Positions 34,136 to 45,309 of a stretch of 64,000 nt of DNA are shown here, in pieces; position 1 is the first letter of the stretch; every line of letters begins with the position of its first letter. The notes under the pieces are model-generated. The model saw only the letters and a list, made by a program, of their open reading frames with translations, searched no databases and had not been told where the DNA came from. Made by a program: the position numbers and the translations under genes. Source of the DNA: Hermodice carunculata (Eukaryota > Annelida > Polychaeta > Eunicida > Amphinomidae); the NCBI GenBank assembly GCA_964020975.1, contig OZ026626.1, positions 10,111,060-10,175,059 of the forward strand, written 5' to 3'.

Positions 34136-34905
34136 TAACTTAGCTAATTCCAACTGCATTGGCAAACTTTTATCCTCTGATTTTTTATCTTCAGGGAAAC
34201 CTACTTGAACCAAATAGGAAACTATCTTTTGGTTCAAAGGTATTTTCCTGATACCTGATGGTACTACTGGATTTAAGTTTTAGGCTACCTTTTCCGTGTT
34301 TTCCTTTAGCAATTTATCAAAATCTTTAACTGGTACGTCCACATTAGCTAGAAACACATTTGGATCTATTGACATGTTGTCTTATTGTCTGCATATTGAC
34401 CAACAACTATGTTTATAAATACTAGATATCCTTTGGTGAGTTCAAACTGTAACATTCAGTGTTTAGAAAGTTCCTGAAATTTCCTGATGATTCAGCCCTT
34501 ATGTTCTTATTGCAAAACAATTCAATATTGTGTCTTGAATTTGTTCCTGTTTGTCTTGGATTGATCGCGGACGAGTCTCCTCAATTTGTCACAATAGCCA
34601 CCTTCAAAATAAACAAAATTGCAGCAGAACTCAACAAAGAATGACAATGATCAGGTAACTTCAACAATAACAATATATTAACAATCCACAATCATAACAA
34701 AGTAAGTAAATGAAAGTATACACTTAGCTATGGTGATATTCAAATAATTAAGAAGACTGCAGGTCATTCCTTATCCCTGGTGAGAGATTCTCCACAAGCA
34801 CCATCCCGCAGTTCCAAGTCCTATGGTAAGTGCAAAATAGCCTGGTCCAAATCTTACAGAGGCACAGTTTTCTTCTAATGTGGTGCAATTAAATTAGAGA
34901 CATGT
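34136..34905 (-). mobile_element. Gypsy A: 5' portion (start of gag, leader, LTR)
   Basis: Continuation of Gypsy A beyond the nested Gypsy B. The gag start region is at about 34136-34380, a leader at about 34380-34640, and LTR-like sequence at about 34650-34905. It is collinear with 58980-59740 of the related copy, for example around aactatgtttataaatactagatatcc versus its counterpart near 59190-59220. Fossil. The right edge abuts the ~140-bp tandem repeat. Confidence 0.65.
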
Positions 34906-35480
34906 TTGTGGAAATTTCAAATCTAACATATCTTCAAAACTGTTCTAGATAGAGTTGCCATTCCCATCTTAATATGTGGATCGTTTGCTAAAACAAAATC
35001 CTTTGGCATGAAAACAAGGTTGAGTTCTTTAATTTTAGTTAAATTTTCTTCACTATATTATATGACACTGCCCCCTCCTCCCCCACACACAAGCTGGTTA
35101 CTGTTAATACCATGACCACACTGTTATGCAGCCAGCCTTAATGGGACTGTGAGAGCACGGCCTTCCATACCTGTCAGTACAGAGGCTGCAGGCCCTCGGC
35201 CTACCTTTCAATCCCTAGGGATACTGGATGTGTTGGTATAGTAAGTCTGCATCGCATTAACAAGGACGGCACACAGTCTGAAACCTGCATAATGTCACTA
35301 CCCATCACAATAAGCTAGTGCTCACTGTGAGGTGCCATTTCAAATGCAATTGATAGGTTCGTAACATAGCAGCATCCAATGAAATATGAACCAAAGTTTA
35401 GCATGTCTATGTAAAGAGGGATTCAGATCAACTGCAAGAAATAACCAAGCACAGATCCAAACTTAGACCAGCTGTAATAT
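34892..35480. repeat. scattered ~140-bp repeat units and unassigned spacer
   Basis: At 34905-34985 and 35330-35420 the sequence matches parts of the array further right (atcttcaaaactgtt...tagagttgccattcc; aggtgccatttcaa... then catccaatgaaatatg). The 300 bases between are GC-richer and unassigned. Confidence 0.45.
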
Positions 35481-35925
35481 GGAAGGATTTTGGTCAGGGT
35501 CAGTGGGTACATTGGAACAGGCAGAGCCCATAGCTATTTGGGGGGAGGAGTTGTCCATACCAGCTTACTGGGCATTTTTATTTGCTGTACTTATGAACTG
35601 GATTCCCTTTTAATTTCCATGGTTCTTACCAGCAATTATTTTCTTATTTTTTCTGTACATTGTACTGGGAAAAAATTATTATTTTTACCAGCGTACCCAC
35701 CAACTCCCCCCCCCCCCCCTTCAATTTCTGGACCCACCAGCACGCATACATTTCATTTTATTTGTTTCCAGTATGCAGCTTTTGATCACTTTTTCTCGGA
35801 CAATATTGTTGCTAAAAGAACCTAGCTTGGCATGGTGTTTGACCTAGAAGTGAAATTAAGCACCTAGGTTGGTATCGTCACCATGTTGAACATTATGCAA
35901 ATAAGGGTCATTTAAAGTTTTAAAT
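35481..35925. other. no gene recognised
   Basis: Contains a C-run (about 35707-35719). A short frame here shows no domain. Confidence 0.4.
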
Positions 35926-37010
35926 TTTGAATAGCTTCAAACATATTAAGGGTAAAAGTACCATTCCAACTTTAATTTGTAAGTTTGTACCAAAGGCACA
36001 CGTGATGGACCCGTAAAACAGAAGTTGTAGAATTATGATTTATGCTAATTAGGGGCTCTTGAAAAATCAATGGTTCATATCTTCAAAACAATTACAGTTT
36101 AAGTACCATTTCAACTCTAAAATGCAGGTTTCTGCCATTGGTAGATCCAATGAATCACAAACAAACGTTTATGCTAATTAGGTACACCTGAAAAGTTTAA
36201 ATTTTAAATATCTTGCAAAATGTTATAGGTAGGAGTGCCCATTCAATTCTGATATATAGGTTTCCGCTAGAGACGGATCCAATGAACCACAAACAAAAGT
36301 CGTAGAATTATAATTTATGCTAATTAAGGGCACGTATTTAAATATTGAATATCTTTAGAACTATTACAGGTAGAGGTGCCATTCCAACATCAATATATAA
36401 GTTTGGGTTTCCGACATATCCTATCAGGCACAACCTAAAGTTGTAGAATCAAAATTTATACTAAGGGCACTTGAAGAGTTTAAATATTTAATGTCTTTAA
36501 AACTTTTAAAAGAAGAGGTAACATTCGCACTTTCAAAAATTTTCATGTTTCTGGTATAGGAACACCCACTTGATCATGACGAAAAGTTGTAGAGTTTTAG
36601 TTTACGTAAATCAGGAGAATACACAAAATGTAAAGCCTCTACAATTTCACAACTACTACAAATAAAGGTGTAATGCCGACATCAATAAACAAGTTGGCTA
36701 CATAACTCAATCCAATGAAATATGGACCTAAATAGCACATTCAAATTGATACAAATTTGGCAAATTCATCCAATTTGATTCTTTAATATTCAACATCAAA
36801 GTTGTTATAGATAGAGGGACCATTCAAACTTCAATTTATAGGTTGGGGAGATAGCTGCACCCAATGAACAATATGACGTAAAGTTATAAAAACGGCAAAT
36901 ACACAAATTTGAATCTTGAATACCTTCAGCACTATTATAGATAGAGGAACAATTCTAGCTTCAATTTATAGGTTTGTCACATTGCTCAATTCTTTGTGTC
37001 TCTTTCGAAC
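35926..37010. repeat. degenerate ~140-bp tandem array
   Basis: About seven to eight diverged units. Each holds, in order, tatgctaattag...ggcac, cttgaaaagtttaaat, atcttcaaaactattacagg, tagaggtgccattccaac, tcaatatataggtttg and atccaatgaaccacaaac, then gttgtagaatta. Spacing of the gctaatta word is about 130-147 bases. Units differ strongly, so the array is old. Confidence 0.7.
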
Positions 37011-37614
37011 AGATCAATAAATATTATTGTTGCACACGCAATCTTTAAAAGTTTTTCTTGGCATATAGACTGATTTGCTGACAAGCAAATCAATTTTTTC
37101 TAGTTGGGTTGGGGGGTGGAGTGGGGGCTAAACTCTCAAGATTTTCAGAATCTATAGAATGGATATACATTTAGAACCATTTGTGCTTTCAGTAGACAAC
37201 TGTGAAGGCGTTGGTTGAGTGGCTGGGTTTACTCTGTTATTGGGCGTCAATACCATTCAGTGTGCCGAGCATTGCTCTGCACATTGATAATTCACTTTTA
37301 CAGAAACACTAGATGTTAGCACTGTATATTGGCCGGTATATCTTTGCTGATCGTAAGTAACCGCATAAATCCGCACAATTTATGTTGGCCCTCCATGGGA
37401 TAATTTTAGTGTGTCTGTTGCTACATAGGCCTTATGTGCATTTAAAGTACAGCATGGGCAGGTGCTTGGATACGTTGAAATAATTATGAAAAACTCTCGT
37501 TCTGTTATGCAAAACGGAATACGCTTTGAAATAATTGAAAAGATTTATCTCGTACGTACATAATTAAGTCTGTGTCTGAACACAGATCTCTTTATCTGTT
37601 TTTCCCAAATACAT

Positions 37615-37735
37615 TATTTCTTATTTATTTATTCATTTATTTATTTATTTGTTTGTTTGTTTGTTTGTTTGTTTGTTTGTTTGTGTATTTACTTACTTAT
37701 TTATGTATTTATTTATTCATTCATCCATTCATTTA
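37615..37735. repeat. (TTTA)n(TTTG)n microsatellite
   Basis: A tetranucleotide tract. Long apparent frames of Leu/Phe/Val/Cys across it are artefacts of the repeat. Confidence 0.9.
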
Positions 37736-37854
37736 TATCCATGTGGATTTTGCGATCAGCTTTTCGTGGACAATATTGTTCCGAAAAGTACCAAACTCAT
37801 CATGCAGATAGACCTAGTAGTGAACTTGTGTATGTTGTGTGGCACAGCCATGGT

Positions 37855-38110
37855 GTTAAAAAATATGCAAATTAGGGGCAATTAAGAATTTGAAACCTCC
37901 ACATCTTCCAATTTATTTCAGATAGACACAAAATTTCAAGTAGTACCAACATGTTAACGGCACCTGGCAATCTAAGGGTGAACAAAAATACTACCATTTT
38001 ATATTCTGCTAATTAGAAGTTCTTGAAACATTTAAATGTTAAATATCTCCAAAACTATTATAGAGGTACAAATCCAACTTCAATTTGTAAGTTTGTGACA
38101 CAGCTACATT
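37855..38110. repeat. further units of the ~140-bp repeat
   Basis: Two more diverged units with the same order of words (atgcaaattaggggca, ctgctaattag, aaatatctccaaaactatta, aacttcaatttgtaagtttgtgac). They are split from the main array by the TTTA/TTTG tract and unassigned DNA. Confidence 0.6.
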
Positions 38111-39950
38111 CTTTTTAATATATATAACTTAACAGCATATATATCAAGATGACAAAGCATACACTGCAATGATACAAATTAGTTTCACAAATGTCACAAG
38201 AACAGCTGATTTGGCAGAGCCAAACAGGTGAATGCACTAAAGAGGGTTGGCTCTCGAACTAGATGTGTGATGGATGACGACAGTCTATGCTGTGAAACAG
38301 TTGTAACGGAAGATAAACAAGAGGGTTGTGTCAACAGCCCGTCCTCAGCTGACCTTGACATTCAAGCCATAAGGAGTCCCACCCTAGTCTCGGAAATTAG
38401 CATGTTGTAGAAGAAGTTAAAATTTGTCCATCGCAATACCAATTGACTTACGTGGTAATCAACAAAAATGCATGCATTAGCCAACAGGTAACCAAAATGA
38501 AACATTTATTAAAATCAGGGATCCAGGGTATCCGCACTTAGTGAATAATTGTGATTAGTACTCGCACAAGCTACATTTCCAACAAGGTTCAGGGCAACCT
38601 CAGTGTTGGCTTTGTAGAAGTCAAAATTGTTGATAACACACACAAATTTGTAAAAGACAAGGAAAGTGCAACGCCATCTGTTGATTAGAATAAAGTCTGG
38701 AGTCTCCAGAAGTGTTTTTATGGAATTTCAGAGCAATTGCCTAAGTAAATTTAGAGAAGATTTTTTTTAATTTGGCAAAATATTGAACAAAAAAATCATT
38801 TAATAAAGTTGGTAGAGACCTATCTGAGTTGAAAATTAAGAAAGTTTAGATTAAATCTGGTTCACAGTTTTGCATTAACTACCAAGTACCTGGACTGAAA
38901 AAGTAAAAAATCTGGGACCCACAGTATCATTACTGAAAGAACAGTTATATTTTACAGTCATGACACAACGAAGCCTTTTTGTATTTATTTCTTATAGTTT
39001 ATTTTGCAACAAGAATTTCAAAGTTTGGAGAACAAATAAAAAAGTTGAATCCATTTGAAACTCATAAATTAGACAAATTGAACGTCTACTTTGCGCAATT
39101 GCTGTATAAATACAAAAGTGTAACACAGGTGACAATGACAAAACATAATTCTCCACTGCACGTACTTTTCAGAAAATGTATACTTTGTTGGACCTATTTT
39201 TGGTTTAACGTGTCTTGTGGCCTATTTTGTGGACACCTCTCCTGAGTAAAGGTATATGCTTTAACACAACCCTGCATTTTCATTTTATAACCATCACCAT
39301 ATTCAAAGCTTACACTCGGAGAGAACCGTTCCTTTTAATTTTATTTTCATTACCTTAAAATATTGCCTTGTGTAGGAGTTTATGGTTATTTGTTTGATTC
39401 TGGTTCAAAATTATGTACTCGGTTGAACCTGCATCAAGATTGGAAATCAACCAAAGTGTAAACAAGGCGTAGAAATATACACGACTACAATGTTTTCTTG
39501 ACCATCAATCAGTGCCCCTGCAGGCACCATTCCATTTGCCATGCAACATTAACAGAGACCTTGCAGCGCTTGATGATCGTGTGAGAAGTGAAAGAGGTCC
39601 AACAGAACACCTACATGTACTATGTTTTCATTAGTGTATAATCGACCACACTTGTGACGCGGTCAGTGTAAACATTTAGATTGAGAGATATTTGTGGACT
39701 GGCATTGCCTTTTTGTGCCGTCCATGTCTTTTCGCAGGACTTCTGTTTTAAATGTGCAACATGACAAGCCATGGCACTGTATCATATTGACCACGGCGGG
39801 CACACATTCTCATATGTATCCAAATGTTATCCCCAGTTAAAATGGCGTTCACTTAGGTGTACCGCATATTAAAGTGATTACACTATTATCGGGATCTTAT
39901 TACGTCACAATGTATGAAACACTGTCCCAACTGCTTACTTCCCAGCAGGC
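38111..39950. other. no gene recognised
   Basis: A frame at 38228-38410 has gene-like composition but no recognisable domain or clear splice sites. The rest is AT-rich with no repeat shared with the window. Confidence 0.4.
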
Positions 39951-40430
39951 GGGGGAGGAGGTGATGCTTAGATATGGATAACAATAATTTCCAGCGATAT
40001 CCGCTAAACATGTCAGTGAGATATAAGAGAACCAATTCATTAGCTTTGAAGTTTTATAAACAGACATGATAAAACAAGAGGAATGTGAAAATCATGTGCT
40101 CGGCTGACCTCGGGGGAGGAGGTGATACATAGATATGGATAATAATAATATCCAGCGACATCCGCGACACGTCAGTGAGGTATAAGAAAACCAATTCATT
40201 AGCTTTGAAGTTTTATGAACAGATATGATAAAACAAGAGGAATGTGAAAATCATGTGCTCGGCTGACCTCGGGGGAGGAGGTGATACATAGATATGGATA
40301 ACAATAATTTCCAGCGACATCCGCGACACATGTCAGTGAGATATAAGAGAACCAATTCATTAGCTTTGAAGTTTTATAAACAGACATGATAAAACAAGAG
40401 GAATGTGAAAATCATGTGCTCGGCTGACCT
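39951..40430. repeat. three-unit ~160-bp tandem repeat
   Basis: Units start at 39951, 40112 and 40271 (161, 159 and 160 bases), each beginning gggggaggaggtgat and ending gtgctcggctgacct. Units are more than 90% alike by eye, so the expansion is recent. Confidence 0.9.
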
Positions 40431-40925
40431 TGGTTCCACAGCCTGATGTGGTGATCTACCCTTCAGAATAATATCAACGTAATCTTTCTTTCAAGTGGCA
40501 TTTAGCTCACTTATAGGAAAGGTAAATGTCCGTAAAAGTCAGCCTCTCGTGAATACCCACGGCTGGCGGGAATGGGTTCCAAGGCGTTATGAGAGGTTTC
40601 CACAGATTGTGCGTTTTTGTGAAGGTTGGTTGGCAGCAAATGGTGTTTCGTAAATTTCGATGCACATGGAACTCATTTGTTGACTGGTTTCGGCATTTCT
40701 GAGTCAACAAAGTGGACTTTTTGGGCAATTTTCATAATATCGATGTAATATCGCCAATACTCCCAATTAAGACTTTGGTTTGCCCTTTTTACCTGTATTG
40801 TCCGTGACCCAGCCATGGCACAATACAATGGCTAGTCGGTACATATAAAAGCCAGTACAGGACACAAGTATGTGACACTTTGATTACACTCATGTCGTGA
40901 CAGACTTTCATGTATACAAGTAGGC
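40431..40925 (+). other. unassigned; may hold the LINE 5' untranslated region
   Basis: No gene. The last part, next to the ORF1 start at 40926, could be the 5' leader of the plus-strand LINE, but no second copy is available to fix its start. Confidence 0.35.
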
Positions 40926-41030
40926 ATGACAGACAAAACACGCTCACTTATAAGATCAAACAAGCAACTTGACATTGATCCAAAGTTATTGGATGCCATC
41001 ACGTGTGGTGGTCAGAGATGAATTAGACAG
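40926..41030 (+). pseudogene. LINE ORF1, piece 1 (N-terminus)
   Basis: ATG at 40926, then MTDKTRSLIRSNKQLDIDPK and LLDAITCG. After a one-base frame change the sequence reads VVRDELDRQ, and there the GACA/GATA tract begins. It shows the usual helical N-terminus of a LINE ORF1 protein. Confidence 0.5.
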
Positions 41031-41048
41031 ACAGACAGACAGACATAC

Positions 41049-41140
<92 letters not shown>

Positions 41141-41160
41141 CGATAGATATAGATAGATAG
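41031..41160. repeat. (GACA)n(GATA)n microsatellite at a LINE tail
   Basis: Tetranucleotide array directly joined to the 3' end of the minus-strand LINE at 41161. On that strand it reads (CTAT)n after AACAAAGT. Confidence 0.9.
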
Positions 41161-42690
41161 ACTTTGTTTAACCAGGGTTACAAAATTAGCGTGACGCATG
41201 GTTTACATTTTAGCCCTGAAATAAATATTTACAATATATACACATAAAAAGAAGAATGTCAAGAAAATTGAAGGCTTGGTTTTCCAGTAGCTCCTTTCAA
41301 AATTTTCCAGTGATGGTTCCAGACGAACTGATTCCGGAAGTTTGTTCCAATTGAAGGGGCCGGAGTAGGAGAAACTATTGCGAAATATATCAATTTAAGG
41401 TTTAGGGACATATGGGAGGGATTTGCTGGTTGATCTGGTACTTCGTGTGGAAACGTCACTCGTAAAGACCAATGTATCACGAATATAGGAGGGCGTTTTC
41501 CCATGTAAAGCCTTATATGTTAAGATACATTTGTGGAATTTGAAATTGTCATATAAAGTATTCACTGTAGTTGTTGGAATAAGGGCTCAGTATGATTTAA
41601 GTACGAGGAACCAGTGAGTATTCGAGCCGCACGTTTTTGGAGCTTGTACACCTTGTAAGACAGTCCTACACTACAGTTACCCCATACAATATCACAATAC
41701 TCAAAATGGGGTTTAATGATAGCATTGAACCGTAGTTTCGTGTAGTCTTGGGGTAAAATTGTTCTGAGGTACTTCAAAAGTCCAAGTTTTTGTGAAATCA
41801 TTTTGCATATTTGGTCAATGTGGGCCTGAAAGGTCAATGCCGAATCAAACATAACACCAAGCAGTTTAGCTTCCTTGACCTGTCGTATACTTGAACCATT
41901 AATCGAAACATTGTAGCCATCAATATTGCATTTTGAAAGACGCTGGTGGGTACCAAAAAGAATTGATTGACATTTGGGAATGCTCAACACAAGCTTGTTC
42001 TGATAAAGTCATTCTGAGACTTTAGCCATATTTCAATTTATTTTCAAACTTAGTGCTCTAATGTCTCTGACTGAACAACAAGAGCTTGTGTCATCTGCAT
42101 AAAGATGAGCCTGAGCATCCATAAGCGTATCTGGCAGGTCATTTATAAATAATAAAAACAATAACAGTCCTAGGATTGACCCTGGGGGGAATGCCGATTG
42201 TAACAGGGGGGGGATCCGATTTCTCCCTCCGATAGATACGCATTGCCTCCTGTTGGAAAAGTATGACTGATAGAAGGCAAGCGAGGTGCCTTCAACACCA
42301 TAGGCTTTCAGTTTTTGGATTGGAACCTTGTGATCTACTGTGTCAAAAGCCTTCCGTAAATCTATCAATAAAGCACCGTTTAGCTTGCCATTGTTGATGT
42401 TTAAAAGTAGCTCATCATAAAACTCAACAAGTGCAGTCCCAGTGCAATGCAGGTGTCTAAAACTTGATTGCTGATTTACTAAAAGATCACGTGAGTTCAT
42501 ACACGTGTAGAAACTTTCATGTACGATCTTTTCTAAAACCTTGCTCATAATTGACATAACTGATATTGGGCTATAGTTGTTTTGTCCTCACTGTTTCCAT
42601 TCTTATGTATAGGTGTTATTTTTGCAGCCTTGAAGTAGTCTGGGACTATACCGGTCTTTAAAGAGAGGTAAGGTTAAGTATCCAGGTTAT
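41161..42690 (-). mobile_element. 5'-truncated LINE (CR1/L2-like), RT part
   Basis: Minus-strand LINE inserted in the ORF1 of the plus-strand LINE. From right to left: RT finger blocks YFKAAKITPIHK and VMSIMSKVLEKIVHESF, palm LLIDLRKAFDTVDHKV, GSILGLLLFLLFINDLP and LYADDTSSCC (42033-42557), thumb KEAKLLGVMFDSALTFQAHI and HFEYCDIVWGN (41562-41990), and the C-terminal block FSYSGPFNWNKLPESV (about 41300-41370). The 5' end is truncated just inside the RT at about 42670. Stops and frame changes separate the pieces. The short 3' end runs into the GATA array. Confidence 0.85.
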
Positions 42691-42693
42691 CAC

Positions 42694-43077
42694 GGGCAAT
42701 TAAATGATGAAAATTGCAAAGTTAACGAAGCACTGCCAAAACTGTCGGACCTGTCTGATAAGTTTATTTCAATTGTAAAAAGCATCCAAGATACCAGCGA
42801 TCGCATTGACACCGTCACGCAAGATTTCCTTCCCAGACTGAGTGATAAAATGTTTGAAATTTCTGTCGCCCTTACCACCAGAATCCTAGATATGGATGTG
42901 TTAAGACGCAAATGGTCTCTTATAATTCAAGGAGTGAAAGGTGCCGCCGGAGAGGATTAGCGAGAAACGAAAAAATTCATGTGTCAACCTTGCACGGCAT
43001 CATCTGGGTATGGAAGATACCGAGTCGACACAAATGACAGCATGCCATCGACTGAGTCAACAAAGTGATGCTGGATA
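42694..43077 (+). pseudogene. LINE ORF1, piece 2 (coiled coil and middle)
   Basis: Open to 42960: EALPKLSDLSDKFISIVKSI is heptad-like, then LDMDVLRRKWSLIIQGVKG, the 'R...W/N-L-I-I-x-G' strand common in LINE ORF1 proteins. After a stop and frame change, ACHRLSQQSDAG appears at about 43040-43075. Sequence then stops at the left inverted repeat of the 5.8-kb element. Confidence 0.65.
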
Positions 43078-43243
43078 GACCTGCGGCATAGAGGGCTCTT
43101 CGGGGGTCATACCCCAACCCGTGGTATAACAAGTTACAACCTATATTTTCTTATAGGTATATATGTCTTCTTCATGAAAAAATAGGTTGTGGAATCTAAA
43201 AAGCGTTTTATCATATATATTTCTGCCCGTTTCCATGACAGCC
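43078..43243 (+). repeat. left terminal inverted repeat
   Basis: Shared with the right end (reverse complement): accccaacc, ggtataacaa, acaacctata, gaaaaaataggttgtgga with aaaagcgtttt, and gcccgtttc. Gaps of a few bases separate the blocks. Similarity fades beyond 43243. Confidence 0.75.
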
Positions 43244-43860
43244 TATGCCATTTCTGAGACAACTAAAATTTGTGCTTAAAAATAATATCTTTGGTGATAC
43301 TGCTTGTGGAAAGGCTAAATAAACATTAAAATGTGCTCAATTGCTCTAATATAGTCACAAAATACAGATTTTGTTCAAAGTGCTGAATTATCATATGTTA
43401 ATTTATGCAAATATATGAAATTTACATGGAAATTAAGTATTGTGCGACGGATAACATACTATATTTACTAAGATATAGTTTCGTTTATTTAAAAACAGGC
43501 AAAATGATTAGGAACAGTACACATACAAGTTTTATTTATCATGTTCATATGAGTATACCATATGCATATTAATTAATATGCTAATATGGCTATCATATGT
43601 CATCTTCGCTTAGCGAACCGTCATAACAATTGCCAATACAACTGATGAAGTAAGATAGTACTTCGTACCATGTATTCACACCAACACGTAATTTACAGTG
43701 AACCATCCCATGGAGTCCTGCAACATAACTAATGTATCTCTGGCATCAAACTTTAATTCAAGATGCCTTTTAGTAAAGGAAAACAGTATAAGTACATGTA
43801 CACACTAAATACAGAAAGCTGATCAATGATGGTCACGGTTTGGAGATTCTACGCCAAGAT

Positions 43861-44165
43861 TCAATCATCATCTTCCTCATCATCACTGTCTGTTTCAGTG
43901 TCAAAAGTGTCATTTGCACACTCATGTCCAAGGCATGCACATAATTCTGTACATTTCAGTCCTGTCTGGAGGCAATGGCACTTTCTTGCGACAGTACACT
44001 CAATATCTGTGCAATACATATGAGTCAGGTTGCGGACTTCCAGTGGGGCTAGCTCATTGGTATACATCAAAGGCTTGAGGTAGCCATCATTAGACATTTC
44101 CCAGCCGTTACCATTGGGATCCCACACTGTAGGGTTAGGAATGTGACTGTTGTATTGGTGTCTTT
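43861..44165 (-). pseudogene. CXC-domain protein, C-terminal piece
   Basis: The minus-strand frame ends at a stop at 43861. It encodes PNPTVWDPNGNGWEMSNDG, then YLKPLMYTNELAPLEV, and a cysteine-rich segment with CTDIEC, CHCLQTGLKCTELCAC and HECAN, followed by an acidic tail (SDDEEDDD). The Cys spacing matches the CXC (tesmin/TSO1-like) motif, a zinc-binding, DNA-binding fold in host regulators, and resembles a large uncharacterised invertebrate family that carries it near the C-terminus. The frame stays open to 44229, but the part beyond 44165 belongs to repeat R. The N-terminal continuation is at 47425-47554. Confidence 0.6.
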
Positions 44166-44560
44166 TTGTCCAAAACCACTTCCTAGTAGTCATTACCCTA
44201 TTCCGCAGTCCGAACTCTTTACTTTCCATAAGCTGACCTGTCCCTGTCTAACCTATATACATATAGAAGTATTATTGTCCAAATTGCACACGTTCCTCTG
44301 TAAAATTTTGACATAGGCTGTATTAGCCGAAATAAATTAAAGGGTCTTCGGCGAGTAACTACTCAACATGTTTCGGAGCCTTTCACTCGGACATGTCTCT
44401 CTGAGTAGCGGCTCCTTGTCTAAGTTAAATATTCAGCAAAGACAACCCACATAATAATGAATAAATATGAGCGTGGCAAATGATGAATTAGCTAAATACG
44501 TGAAGTTTTGCTTATAAATGCAGACCTTCATTATGAAAGAAGAATACCTGGCAAACAAAC
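44166..44560 (+). repeat. repeat R, copy 2
   Basis: Close match to 4565-4955. It forms one end of the insertion into the CXC gene, next to CXC coding sequence, which ties it to the Penelope-like element. Confidence 0.65.
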
Positions 44561-45054
44561 TATAGTTACCAAATTTGTGTAGTACGGGTTCAGTTGAGAA
44601 CAATTTGACTTACCCCTGAACCAATATGTACCCTTTCTAGCTGGACAGCTTACTTTAGTTAAACCATCCGCCAGTGTTTAACTGAAGTGGAAACAAGCTG
44701 GGGCATTATATTCAGTCCCAGTAATTGTAAAATAAACAATTGCCGCTAGACCACCTGTATAAACCAAGGGAAATCCTAACAGTGACTGCAACAATGTACA
44801 TCCTGCACCAGAAATGTAAAACAAACTCCATGATGACACCTACTCCTCAAACAATTAAGCTCTATTTCATTGCCAACCCTGAGTCAATGTATCAACGTAA
44901 TGTGTCAGGTTTGTGACATTTGAAAAAAAAATGTCACTTTTGAGTATTTTTTTAATATTGAGTAAATGTGCATTTAGGCATGTCAGAAAAGAATGAAAGT
45001 CATTACCATTTATGCCAAAAATATGTTATCAAAACAATTTTTCTTAACAGGATT
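44561..45054. other. non-coding part of the Penelope-like element
   Basis: No reading frame of note and no other repeat recognised. Confidence 0.4.
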
Positions 45055-45240
45055 TTAAGTACAATTAAGTAAACGTGTAACTGTCGTAGGCCGCTGCTTG
45101 CTACCGATAGTCATTTGTATTTCAGTCAAGAGAATGCAATGAAAATATCAACCACATATCAAGTACAATTAGGCAAGCTTGTAACTGTCGTAGGCCGCTA
45201 CTCGTTGCCGATAGCCCCTTGGGGTTCAACCTAAGAGAAA
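45055..45240. repeat. two-unit ~113-bp tandem duplication
   Basis: The word agtacaatta...gtaactgtcgtaggccgct occurs at about 45058 and 45171, each followed by a related ccgatag block. Confidence 0.75.
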
Positions 45241-45309
45241 ACAAGCTAGCCTGAAATGTCTGAAAGGTGAACATTAAAACAGAATGACGCCGAAAGAAAA
45301 AATTAAGTA

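Noticed and set aside
37572-37885. Hydrophobic open frames suggesting a membrane protein
   Set aside because: They arise from the TTTA/TTTG microsatellite; overlapping frames give the same artefact.
38228-38410. 60-codon frame with gene-like composition
   Set aside because: No recognisable domain, no convincing splice sites and no neighbouring exon.
39951-40430. Three direct repeats that could suggest a CRISPR-like array
   Set aside because: The units are contiguous ~160-bp tandem copies without spacers, in an animal genome.
42600-42710. LINE 5' inversion (twin priming) joining the minus-strand RT to the plus-strand ORF1
   Set aside because: ORF1 continues on the far (left) side of the minus-strand LINE and on into its own ORF2, so two separate elements explain the junction better.
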